DNA from: Roseibium denhamense
GTDB lineage: Bacteria; Pseudomonadota; Alphaproteobacteria; Rhizobiales; Stappiaceae
DNA length: 64,000 bases
Reading direction: 5' to 3'
NCBI RefSeq assembly: GCF_009711415.1
Contig: NZ_SMLZ01000093.1
Coordinates: 1 to 64,000 of the forward strand
The position numbers and the translations under genes are program-made. Under the pieces are notes generated by a model. That model had not been told where the DNA came from. It worked only from the letters and a program-made list of their open reading frames with translations, and searched no databases. Positions within the stretch are counted from its first letter, which is position 1. Every line of letters begins with the position of its first letter. This document shows, one piece after another, positions 20,327 to 27,736 of the stretch.

Positions 20327-21466
20327 GTGGATTTCGAACTAACGGAAGATCAGCGCGCCTTTAAGGATATGGCTGCCAGCTTCTCAGATGCAGAGCTCGC
20401 GCCCTTCGCCAAGGAGTGGGATGAGGAAAGCCACTTCCCCATCCCCACGATGCGCAAAGCGGCGGAACTCGGTTTTGCGGGCATCTATGTCCGTGAAGAT
20501 GTCGGCGGGTCCGCGCTGAAAAGGCTCGATGCGGCGCTGATCTTTGAGGAACTGTCCCGGGGCTGCACCTCGACGGCCGCTTATATCTCAATCCACAATA
20601 TGGTGGCCTGGATCATCGACACTTACGGGTCGGAGGAGCTTCGGCAGAAGTATCTTCCCACGCTGTGCAAAATGGATCTGCTGACCAGCTATTGCTTGAC
20701 CGAGCCGGGATCCGGCTCTGATGCCGCCAGCTTGCGCACCTCTGCAAAGGATGCCGGAGACCACTACATCCTGAATGGATCGAAAGCCTTCATCTCCGGC
20801 GGCGGCGTCAGCGATCTATACGCGGTCATGGCACGGACCGGCGGGGATGGGCCGTCCGGCGTTTCTTGCATCTTGGTTGAGAAGGGCACGCCCGGCCTCA
20901 GCTTCGGCGCAAATGAAGTCAAGCTCGGCTGGAAAAGCCAGCCGACCGCGCAAGTGAACTTTCAGGATTGCAAGGTTCCCAAGTCCAATTTGATTGGCGA
21001 GGAAGGGCAGGGGTTCAAAATCGCAATGTCCGCGCTTGATGGCGGCCGCTTGAACATTGGCGCCTGTTCCCTCGGGGCCGCGCAGGCGTGCCTCGATCAT
21101 GCACTTGGGTATGTTAAAGAGCGCAAGCAATTCGGCAAGCCAATCGGCGAGTTTCAAGGCTTGCAGTTCCGCATTGCGGATATGGCAACCGAGCTGGAGG
21201 CCGCACGCCTTCTGTTGCACAGAGCGGCAAGCGCTCTCGACGCCAAATCACCGGATGCGACCAAGCTTGCGGCGATGGCAAAAAGGCTTGCAACGGATAC
21301 AGGCTTCAATGTTGTCAATGAGGCCCTTCAGCTCCATGGCGGTTACGGTTATTTGCGGGACTATCCCATCGAGCGCTTTTTCCGTGATGTGCGCGTCCAC
21401 CAGATCCTCGAGGGGACGAATGAGGTCATGCGCATGATCATCGCCCGCCAGTTGTTGAAAGACTGA
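20327..21466 (+). CDS. Acyl-CoA dehydrogenase, probable isobutyryl-CoA dehydrogenase
   Basis: This is a 379-residue flavin enzyme that oxidises an acyl-CoA to the 2,3-enoyl-CoA. The FAD/CoA signatures [10 protein letters not shown] and [12 protein letters not shown] are present, and the catalytic-base region reads [12 protein letters not shown]. The next gene is 3-hydroxyisobutyryl-CoA hydrolase, so isobutyryl-CoA from valine is the likely substrate; short-chain specificity is an alternative. I chose GTG 20327 because GGGAGG sits 6 bases upstream. A perfect palindrome at 20225-20242 may control it. Confidence 0.88.
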   Translation: MDFELTEDQRAFKDMAASFSDAELAPFAKEWDEESHFPIPTMRKAAELGFAGIYVREDVGGSALKRLDAALIFEELSRGCTSTAAYISIHNMVAWIIDTYGSEELRQKYLPTLCKMDLLTSYCLTEPGSGSDAASLRTSAKDAGDHYILNGSKAFISGGGVSDLYAVMARTGGDGPSGVSCILVEKGTPGLSFGANEVKLGWKSQPTAQVNFQDCKVPKSNLIGEEGQGFKIAMSALDGGRLNIGACSLGAAQACLDHALGYVKERKQFGKPIGEFQGLQFRIADMATELEAARLLLHRAASALDAKSPDATKLAAMAKRLATDTGFNVVNEALQLHGGYGYLRDYPIERFFRDVRVHQILEGTNEVMRMIIARQLLKD

Positions 21467-21524
21467 TTGAGCCGGCCCCTATTTGGTATTGAAGCGACTC
21501 CGGTTTTTGATTTGAGGACTGCCC

Positions 21525-22559
21525 GTGACCGACCACATCCTTTTTGAACAAAAGGGCCATGCCGGCTTTATTACGTTGAACCGGCCAAAGGCGCTGAATG
21601 CACTGAACCACGCCATGGTGACGGAGATGGCGCAGCAGCTTCAGCGCTGGGCCGGAGATCCGGCAATCGCGCATGTTGTGATCAAGGGGGCAGGCGACAA
21701 AGCCTTTTGCGCCGGTGGCGATATCCGCAGCATATATGACGCAAGGCAAGCCGGGGAGACAGATGGGCTAAGCAGCTTCTTCCGGGATGAGTATCTGCTC
21801 AATGCCCAGATCAAAGCCTATCCAAAACCGTTTGTCGCGCTCATAAACGGAATTGTCATGGGCGGCGGCGTTGGTGTTTCTGTTCATGGCAGTCATCGCA
21901 TTGGCACTGAAAAAATGACATTTGCCATGCCGGAGACTGGGATCGGATTTTTCCCGGACGTTGGCGGCACATATTTTCTTCCGCGCATGCCGAAACAAAC
22001 AGGCGTTTACTGTGCCTTGAGCGCCGGACGGATGAAGCAGGCGGATGCACTGGCAACAGGCATCCTGACCCATGCGGTTTCGGAGCAGTCCCTCGGCAAG
22101 ATTGAAGCGGCGCTTCGGCAGGGCAGCGTGGACGAGGCACTGGAAGCCGTAGCGGTTCTGCCGGAAGAGGGCAGCATGACCGTTCAGGCTGATCTTATTG
22201 AACGGTGTTTTTCTAAGCCGGATGTTTTCAGCGTGCTGGAAGCGCTTGAGTCGGAACAGTCGGATTTCGCCCAAAAGGCTGCCGAAACAATCCGCCAGAA
22301 GTCGCCAACAAGCGTCCTCTTGGCATTTGAGCAGATGAAACGCGGTCAGTCATTGGCGTTCAATGAATGCATGAAGCTGGAGTACCGGATCGTCAGCGGG
22401 ATCTTGAAAGGCGATGACTTCTTTGAAGGGGTGCGTGCTGTCATCGTGGACAAGGACCATGCACCGTCCTGGCGGCCGGACACGCTTGAAAAAGTGGACA
22501 GCGGCGCGCTTGCATCGTATTTCGAAGCTCCAGATGATGGCGACCTGCCGCTTTCCTAG
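21525..22559 (+). CDS. 3-hydroxyisobutyryl-CoA hydrolase
   Basis: This 344-residue crotonase-fold enzyme releases 3-hydroxyisobutyrate from its CoA ester in valine breakdown. The oxyanion-hole segments F-C-A-G-G-D-I-R-S and N-G-I-V-M-G-G-G-V-G are seen, followed by the HIBCH-type M-P-E-T-G-I-G-F-F-P-D-V-G-G. The length is longer than simple enoyl-CoA hydratases, and the C-terminal extension (C-M-K-L-E-Y-R-I) is typical of hydrolases. The start is GTG 21525 with TTGAGGA upstream. It follows the acyl-CoA dehydrogenase after 58 bases. The next enzyme of the pathway (MmsB) is not in the window. Confidence 0.9.
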   Translation: MTDHILFEQKGHAGFITLNRPKALNALNHAMVTEMAQQLQRWAGDPAIAHVVIKGAGDKAFCAGGDIRSIYDARQAGETDGLSSFFRDEYLLNAQIKAYPKPFVALINGIVMGGGVGVSVHGSHRIGTEKMTFAMPETGIGFFPDVGGTYFLPRMPKQTGVYCALSAGRMKQADALATGILTHAVSEQSLGKIEAALRQGSVDEALEAVAVLPEEGSMTVQADLIERCFSKPDVFSVLEALESEQSDFAQKAAETIRQKSPTSVLLAFEQMKRGQSLAFNECMKLEYRIVSGILKGDDFFEGVRAVIVDKDHAPSWRPDTLEKVDSGALASYFEAPDDGDLPLS

Positions 22560-22574
22560 GAGCTCTTTGCCCGC

Positions 22575-23006
22575 ATGATCACCAGCTTTCAGGACCTGCT
22601 TGATTCCCGTCCGCCCTGGAGCACCGTGCTCATTTGGTACCTGCGTGTGATTGCCATCATCCTGATGGCAGGCGGTGTGATCTATTGGGCCCGGATTGTG
22701 GGGATCGTGGAATGGCGCGGGCTTTGGTTCTGGGACATGCCTGTGTCTATGCAGGGTGCCATTGTATTCTTCGCAGTACTCGACCTGGTTGCAGCGATCG
22801 GCCTTTGGCTCACCGTGACCTGGGGCACCGTCATGTGGATCTTCAGGTGCTTCTGTCAGATTGTGATGCACACGGTTTTCTCGGACCTTTATGGCCGCCG
22901 GCCCTATGAGATTGCGTTTTATCTGCTGACCATCGCGATCTTCGTGTTTCTCACCTATCTCATGGAAAAAGAGAACAAGGCCCAGTCCGGCGCGCGCTCA
23001 GATTGA
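22575..23006 (+). CDS. DUF6163 family membrane protein
   Basis: This is a 143-residue protein with four predicted membrane helices (about 18-45, 60-85, 85-100 and 112-132). It resembles the DUF6163 proteins that in this order commonly sit beside ldtR. No function is known. The start is ATG 22575 with AGGAG upstream, only 15 bases after the HIBCH stop, so it may be read from the valine transcript. The 378 bases that follow, up to ldtR, hold no gene but several palindromes. Confidence 0.75.
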   Translation: MITSFQDLLDSRPPWSTVLIWYLRVIAIILMAGGVIYWARIVGIVEWRGLWFWDMPVSMQGAIVFFAVLDLVAAIGLWLTVTWGTVMWIFRCFCQIVMHTVFSDLYGRRPYEIAFYLLTIAIFVFLTYLMEKENKAQSGARSD

Positions 23007-23134
23007 AAAGCCGCGCACTTTCGAATTTGCTTCCAGCTTTTCTCCTAACCGACTCTGATGTTTCGGGATTTGGATTTGGTCGTGCATTGAAGCAAAAAAA
23101 AATTTACCAGAGAAATTATCGTTTACAGAAGGTT

Positions 23135-23162
23135 ACCTGAATTCAGGTGTTGCAGCGCTGCA
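23135..23162. repeat. Two adjacent perfect palindromes upstream of ldtR
   Basis: ACCTGAATTCAGGT (23135-23148) is a perfect 14-base palindrome. TGCAGCGCTGCA (23151-23162) is a perfect 12-base palindrome 2 bases further on. They lie about 230 bases before the ldtR start, in a 378-base spacer with no gene. They may be regulator-binding sites or RNA hairpins. Confidence 0.4.
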
Positions 23163-23225
23163 GAAGGCGGGTTTGAACGCTCTTCGATTGGCGTTTGGCA
23201 CGGGTTTCTGCCGCTCGTAAAAATC

Positions 23226-23290
23226 ATACTTAACAAGTATTGAATCCGATCAACAAAACACCCCTCGAGTGTTAACAAACGATTCAGCGT
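23226..23290. promoter_or_regulatory. Candidate LdtR-responsive region before ldtR
   Basis: This segment holds ATACTT-aac-AAGTAT (a 6-base inverted repeat) and, 30 bases on, GTTAACAAACGATTC at 23271-23285. The GTTAACAAA core recurs on the other strand in the ldtP upstream region (24169-24161). That shared core suggests that one regulator reads both promoters and that ldtR may control itself. I have not confirmed a motif. Confidence 0.4.
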
Positions 23291-23384
23291 GTCTCTTAAG
23301 TGGATCTTAGAATCGCGTCTGTAGATTGCAGATCAAGGCGGGAAGATATCCGTCGAACGACAGGTATTAAAAGAGGCGCAAACA

Positions 23385-23900
23385 ATGATCACCGCAAGTA
23401 GGGCAGTCGATGCTGTGGCACAGGCTGAAGGGGAAGAGACGGAACTGAAGCCGCTCTACCTGGAAGCACTGACACTTGTCGAGCGACTGCATCGTCGTCT
23501 TCTCGACGTCATTAAAGATGAGTTTGACCGCATGGGACGGTCGGACGTCAACAGCGTTCAGGCGCTTTTGCTGTTCAACATCGGCGATTCCGAGTTGACG
23601 GCCGGCGAACTGCGCACCCGCGGCTACTATCTCGGGTCGAACGTGTCCTATAACCTGAAGAAACTGGTCGAGACCGGCTACATCCATCACCAGCGGTCCC
23701 GCATGGATCGCCGCTCGGTTCGGGTTAGCCTGACAGACAAGGGTCAGGAAGTGGCGACGATCGTGAACGATCTTTATGAGCGTCACATTCTGTCGGTGGA
23801 GCAGGTTGGCGAAATCGGACCGCAGGACTTTGTTGCACTCAACAAGTCGCTGAAGCGTCTTGAGCGTTTCTGGACCGATCAGATCCTGTACCGCCTCTGA
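23385..23900 (+). CDS. ldtR: MarR-family transcriptional regulator LdtR
   Basis: This is a 171-residue winged-helix regulator. The DNA-binding region includes L-T-A-G-E-L-R-T-R-G-Y-Y-L-G-S-N-V-S-Y and the wing R-S-R-M-D-R-R-S-V-R-V-S-L-T-D-K-G. It matches LdtR, shown in Candidatus Liberibacter asiaticus to regulate an L,D-transpeptidase and osmotic tolerance. The neighbouring ldtP gene 370 bases downstream fits that role. The start is ATG 23385 with AAGAGG upstream. A strong terminator follows the stop. Confidence 0.9.
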   Translation: MITASRAVDAVAQAEGEETELKPLYLEALTLVERLHRRLLDVIKDEFDRMGRSDVNSVQALLLFNIGDSELTAGELRTRGYYLGSNVSYNLKKLVETGYIHHQRSRMDRRSVRVSLTDKGQEVATIVNDLYERHILSVEQVGEIGPQDFVALNKSLKRLERFWTDQILYRL

Positions 23901-23925
23901 TAAATTCGCGGCAGATCCAGATGAC

Positions 23926-23959
23926 AAAGCACCGCCCTTGAGGCGGTGCTTTTCTTTTT
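23926..23959 (+). terminator. Intrinsic terminator after ldtR
   Basis: The stem AAAGCACCGCC / GGCGGTGCTTT with a 5-base loop is followed by TTCTTTTT. It lies 25 bases after the ldtR stop and separates ldtR from ldtP transcription. Confidence 0.9.
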
Positions 23960-24138
23960 GCGCCGGGATTTTGCCAAGTCAAAAGTTTAAGCTCACCGTC
24001 TCACGCATTTGTGTGCGGCAGGCAAGGCGGCGGGGTTTCTGCCAATAACGGGAAATTGTCCTGAAACCGCCGGTGCTTGCGGCGTAATCGGACATCTTAT
24101 GGTCACATTGAAATGGCTTTTTGCGGGTCGAAAAATGT

Positions 24139-24173
24139 TCAAGGTTAAGAAATCTTGCGATTTGTTAACTTGA
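24139..24173. promoter_or_regulatory. Inverted repeat upstream of ldtP, candidate LdtR site
   Basis: The left arm TCAAGGTTAAGAAATC and right arm GATTTGTTAACTTGA match over about 15 bases apart from one insertion and one mismatch, around the 4-base centre TTGC. It sits about 95-130 bases before ldtP. Its GTTAAC/TTAACAAA core recurs upstream of ldtR. No other gene-like content is seen in the 23901-24268 spacer beyond the ldtR terminator. Confidence 0.5.
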
Positions 24174-24268
24174 GCAGGCTAGGAAGGCTTTGACGTCCGG
24201 CGCCGGCAGTGAGCAGAAGCTGCTTTATGAGTGTTGTGCGGACGTGCGAATGCAGATCAACGTAGCTT

Positions 24269-25585
24269 ATGGGGTCGGCAATGAACCTATTTTCCGGACG
24301 GGCCGGGATCGGATTTCAAGTTCCACGCATGGCAGGTGCGCTTGCAAAGAGCTTTGGTCTCGCGGGGCTGGTACTGCCCTTGACGATGGCGGGCGTGTCC
24401 GCACAAACGGCTTTGCAGTCCCTTCAGCAGAACCGCCAGAACGTGGAATGGGCCGATAACTTCGATATTGCCACGGAAAACATCACCGAGGTGAAGTCCT
24501 ACGCGCCGACACTGTCCCCGGAAACAGCCGATTATATCTCCATTGCCATCGACCGGTATCAGCGGATCGTCCAGGCCGGTGGCTGGGGCGGGGTGACTGC
24601 TGGCGGGAAGGCCATGCGGATCGGGGCAAAAGATTCGCGGGTCGTTGAACTGCGCCGCCGCTTGATCGCATCCGGTGATCTTGAGCAGCACGCCGGATTA
24701 TCCGACACGTTCGATTCATATGTCGATGCTGCCTTGCGCCGTTTTCAGTTGCGCCACGGATTGATACCGGACGGTGTCATGGGCGACAGCACGGTTCAGG
24801 CGCTCAACATTCCGGCCCATGTGCGTTTGCGCCAGCTTGAAACGAACCTTATCCGCATGCGGTCCATGTCCGGCTTTCTGGGCGACCGCTACGTGATGGT
24901 CAATATTCCGGCCGCCGAGATCGAGGCCGTCGAGGATGGCCGCGTCCGCTCCCGCCATACGGCGGTGGTGGGCAAGATCGACCGGCAAACGCCGATCTTG
25001 AACAGCAAGATCTATGAGTTGAACTTCAATCCGTATTGGACGGTTCCCGTATCCATCATCCGCAAGGACCTGATCCCGAAGATGAAGGAGGACCCGCAGT
25101 ACCTCGCCAAGAACAAGATCCGCATCTTCGACTGGAGCGGAAACGAGCTTCAGTGGCAGCAGATCGACTGGAACACGGATGAAGCCACCCAGTATCGGTT
25201 CACTCAGGATCCGGGACAGGAAAACTCGCTTGGATCAGTGCGCATCAACTTTCACAACAAGCATCAGGTCTATCTTCACGACACGCCGTCCAAGACCCTG
25301 TTTGGCGAAGACTACCGCTTCCATTCATCCGGCTGTGTTCGTGTGCAAAATGTCCGCGAGCTTGTGACTTGGCTGCTGCAATCGACCACTCCGGACTGGA
25401 ATCGCGGCAAAGTCGACAGCGTCATCCGCACAGGCGCACGCGAGGATGTCCGGTTGAAGTCCCAGATCCCGCTTTACATGACCTATGTGACTGCCTGGGC
25501 AAATTCCGACGGCGTCGTTCATTTCCGTGATGATATCTACAATCGCGACGACCTGGCAGGCACCGGGGAACAGGCCCGGCTTTAA
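24269..25585 (+). CDS. ldtP: L,D-transpeptidase (LdtP-like)
   Basis: This is a periplasmic peptidoglycan cross-linking enzyme of 438 residues. A signal-like hydrophobic segment runs from about 25 to 45, ending near V-S-A-Q. A peptidoglycan-binding helix bundle follows (R-R-F-Q-L-R-H-G-L-I-P-D-G-V-M-G). The YkuD catalytic domain comes next, with H-S-S-G-C-V-R-V carrying catalytic Cys356. The length and layout fit the long YcbB/LdtP-type enzymes. The start is ATG 24269; ATG 24281, with GGGG about 9 bases upstream, may be the true start. Together with LdtR this forms a cell-wall stress pair. Confidence 0.92.
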   Translation: MGSAMNLFSGRAGIGFQVPRMAGALAKSFGLAGLVLPLTMAGVSAQTALQSLQQNRQNVEWADNFDIATENITEVKSYAPTLSPETADYISIAIDRYQRIVQAGGWGGVTAGGKAMRIGAKDSRVVELRRRLIASGDLEQHAGLSDTFDSYVDAALRRFQLRHGLIPDGVMGDSTVQALNIPAHVRLRQLETNLIRMRSMSGFLGDRYVMVNIPAAEIEAVEDGRVRSRHTAVVGKIDRQTPILNSKIYELNFNPYWTVPVSIIRKDLIPKMKEDPQYLAKNKIRIFDWSGNELQWQQIDWNTDEATQYRFTQDPGQENSLGSVRINFHNKHQVYLHDTPSKTLFGEDYRFHSSGCVRVQNVRELVTWLLQSTTPDWNRGKVDSVIRTGAREDVRLKSQIPLYMTYVTAWANSDGVVHFRDDIYNRDDLAGTGEQARL

Positions 25586-25624
25586 GCAAGGCCATCGTTA
25601 TAGGGCATTTAGCCCGCACGCATC

Positions 25625-25658
25625 AAAACGCCGGTCTTGAAGAGGCCGGCGTTTTGTG
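25625..25658 (+). terminator. Intrinsic terminator after ldtP
   Basis: The perfect 10-bp stem AAAACGCCGG / CCGGCGTTTT has an 11-base loop and a short T-run. It lies 40 bases after the ldtP stop and just before the small DUF6898 gene. Confidence 0.8.
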
Positions 25659-25691
25659 TGTTTAAAAGGCGGTGTTGAGGAGTTGATGCGC

Positions 25692-25919
25692 ATGAACCGT
25701 GATCGGCGGCAGGGCGAGATCTATCTGGAATTCTATCCCGTTGGCGGTCAGGTGAAAGTCACTGCCATTGACGCCGCCACCGCGATCGAAGTGTCCACTT
25801 TCGGCCCTGCCTCGGCATCGCAGGAGGACCTCAAACGGATTGCCGTGCGAAAACTGAAACGCCGGATCGAGCAGCTGCGCGCGCAGGGTGACCTCAAGGA
25901 CGATCCAACCCTGTATTGA
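25692..25919 (+). CDS. Small DUF6898 family protein
   Basis: This is a 75-residue cytosolic protein starting M-N-R-D-R-R-Q-G-E-I-Y-L-E-F-Y-P-V-G-G. It continues with V-K-V-T-A-I-D-A-A-T-A-I-E-V-S and a Lys/Arg-rich helix. It resembles the DUF6898 family of alphaproteobacteria, whose function is unknown. I chose ATG 25692 because GAGGAG lies 9 bases upstream; ATG 25686 and GTG 25656 are in-frame alternatives. The gene follows the ldtP terminator. Confidence 0.75.
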   Translation: MNRDRRQGEIYLEFYPVGGQVKVTAIDAATAIEVSTFGPASASQEDLKRIAVRKLKRRIEQLRAQGDLKDDPTLY

Positions 25920-25929
25920 CCGGGATTGA

Positions 25930-26766
25930 TCAGCCGGCGGACTGTTTCATCAAAGTGTCCAGTTCATCGGAGCAGACGTTGCACTCTGCCGACTGAACCT
26001 GGTTTCGCCCGGCGCCTTTCGCCCTGTAGAGGCCATCGTCTGCGCATTTGAACAGCTCATCAATGGCATCCATGTAGGCTCGGCTCTCGGAAGGAGACGG
26101 ACCGGTAAACGTGGCAACGCCAAAGCTCGCCGTGAGCGTAAAAGCCGTCCCATCGGAGGTGATCTCAATTTCCGACAAGGTCTTGCGGAGGCGGTCGGCG
26201 AGTTTGTGCGCGTCTTCGCTGCTTGCATTGGGCATGAGCAGGCCGAATTCCTCGCCGCCCCACCGCGCGACCACATCACTCTGCCGCAAGCTGGCTTCCA
26301 GTGTCCTGGCAACCACTCTGAGCGCTTCATCACCGCCCGCATGGCCATAGGCGTCGTTGATCTGCTTGAACCGGTCAATGTCCATCAGGGCAACGCTCAA
26401 AGGCGCTTGCGTGCGGACTCGAGATTTCAGCTCATGCGTACACAGTTCCAGGAAATGTCCCCGGTTATAAATCCCGGTCAAATTGTCTGTGATAGCCTGG
26501 ATCCGGAATTCTTCGGCCAGTTTCTCGCGGGCCGTCACCTCTCCCTCCAATCGTTCCTTCACAGTCAGCAGTTCTTCCTGCATCCGGTCACACAAGCGCA
26601 CCATCCGCTTCTGTTCCCGGACCGCACGTTTGTATGCAGTGGACAGGGTCTTGATCAGTTCTGTGGTTTCATCGAGGCCATGGAGGATCGTCTCCGCGCG
26701 TTCCAATACGCGGTCTTCATTGTCGAAAAGCGTAAAATCTGAGGCCTTTTTATCGCGTTGCGTCAT
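25930..26766 (-). CDS. siaD: SiaD-like diguanylate cyclase
   Basis: This is a 278-residue cytosolic enzyme that makes c-di-GMP from two GTP. A coiled-coil N-terminal half (about 20-95) is followed by a GGDEF domain starting at T-D-N-L-T-G-I-Y-N-R. The active site is R-W-G-G-E-E-F, intact, and R-Q-S-D just upstream forms an RxxD inhibitory site for product feedback. The last residues include two Cys in C-N-V-C. The start overlaps the siaC stop by 4 bases, and the gene order siaA-B-C-D matches the Pseudomonas SiaABCD system, in which SiaC activates SiaD. Confidence 0.88.
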   Translation of the reverse strand: MTQRDKKASDFTLFDNEDRVLERAETILHGLDETTELIKTLSTAYKRAVREQKRMVRLCDRMQEELLTVKERLEGEVTAREKLAEEFRIQAITDNLTGIYNRGHFLELCTHELKSRVRTQAPLSVALMDIDRFKQINDAYGHAGGDEALRVVARTLEASLRQSDVVARWGGEEFGLLMPNASSEDAHKLADRLRKTLSEIEITSDGTAFTLTASFGVATFTGPSPSESRAYMDAIDELFKCADDGLYRAKGAGRNQVQSAECNVCSDELDTLMKQSAG

Positions 26767-27164
26767 GCAACAGTGCCCTCGGGTGTCAGATTGAAGGTCG
26801 CGTGTTCAAAGTCCTCGGCGAAATCCTCTCCCATCTCCTCCATCATGTCATCGTCAGGATCATAGTACCAGTTGATCACGATGCTGTGGCCGCCCTCGGC
26901 CGCCTCTTCGAGCATCTGGAAAAGGTTCATGATCGCCTTTGCGCTTGAGGAATTGAAGTAGACGAAGCGGATATTGGCGGTGAACAGTTCGCCCTTGCGG
27001 GCGTTCAAGAAGCCCTTCACTTCCTGGAACACTGGTCCGTAAAAGGCGCTTGCGTCTTCCGGATAGCTTTCGCCTGAGATGCCCAGCGTCCGGGACGTTG
27101 GATCAAGATGAATTTCGGGCGAACGCGGGGTCGCTTCAACGGTGTAAGGAGCATCATAAGTCAT
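26763..27164 (-). CDS. siaC: SiaC family regulatory phosphoprotein (DUF1987)
   Basis: This is a 133-residue anti-sigma-antagonist-like adaptor. In Pseudomonas aeruginosa, SiaC in its unphosphorylated form binds and activates the cyclase SiaD; SiaB phosphorylates it at Thr68 and SiaA removes the phosphate. DUF1987 features here are I-S-G-E-S-Y-P-E-D-A, V-Y-F-N-S-S-S-A-K-A-I-M and W-Y-Y-D-P-D-D-D-M. The residue expected to match Thr68 looks like Ser72 in N-S-S-S, so phosphorylation would be on serine. The start is 11 bases after the siaB stop. Confidence 0.88.
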   Translation of the reverse strand: MTYDAPYTVEATPRSPEIHLDPTSRTLGISGESYPEDASAFYGPVFQEVKGFLNARKGELFTANIRFVYFNSSSAKAIMNLFQMLEEAAEGGHSIVINWYYDPDDDMMEEMGEDFAEDFEHATFNLTPEGTVA

Positions 27165-27175
27165 GTCCGGCCTCC

Positions 27176-27727
27176 TTACACAAATGCTTTCAGGACGAAG
27201 AACTTGCGCCCGTCATCGATGTCATAGAAGTCGAACTCGAGGGGTTCGGTCGCCCGTCTTGCAATCTCCAGCAATCCGATGGAGCCGCCTTCACTTTGCT
27301 CCTCCGGGTCTTCGCGCAGTTTTGTGCGGTAGTATTTTCTGAGCGTGTCCTCATCCATTGTTGAGATCAGCTGCAATCGTTCGGAAAGCTTGGCGGCCTC
27401 GGCCGCTGGAAGCGGATTGCCGCAGATTACGAAGAAACGGTCGTTTTCGTGACCGAAGGCCACGACCCCTGAAGACAAACGGTCCGTGATCGTATCGGAA
27501 AGCCAATGCTTTTCATCCGAATAGCGGATGACATTCTGAACCTGTTCCACGAACACTGAAAACACCCTGCGGGCAACTTTGCCGTCGGCGTTTTTCAGTT
27601 CCATCTGCTGTTTTACCGCGCTGCCAAGGGAGTGCAGGAGGTTTTCAGAAACCATGCCCGAATAGGCGAACAGCGTGTTGCGGGTGCTGAGTTCCTCACG
27701 GAAGTTATAGATGTCTTGAGCCAGCAT
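27176..27727 (-). CDS. siaB: SiaB family protein kinase (DUF6272)
   Basis: This is a 183-residue GHKL-fold kinase expected to phosphorylate SiaC. The N-box-like V-E-Q-V-Q-N-V-I-R-Y-S and the G-rich G-G-S-I-G-L-L-E-I-A-R-R of the ATP lid are visible, and the protein lacks any sensor domain. It is tightly linked to siaA (9 bases) and siaC (11 bases), as in the known four-gene system. The start is ATG 27727. No signal peptide or membrane helix is seen. Confidence 0.85.
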   Translation of the reverse strand: MLAQDIYNFREELSTRNTLFAYSGMVSENLLHSLGSAVKQQMELKNADGKVARRVFSVFVEQVQNVIRYSDEKHWLSDTITDRLSSGVVAFGHENDRFFVICGNPLPAAEAAKLSERLQLISTMDEDTLRKYYRTKLREDPEEQSEGGSIGLLEIARRATEPLEFDFYDIDDGRKFFVLKAFV

Positions 27728-27736
27728 TTAGATCTC

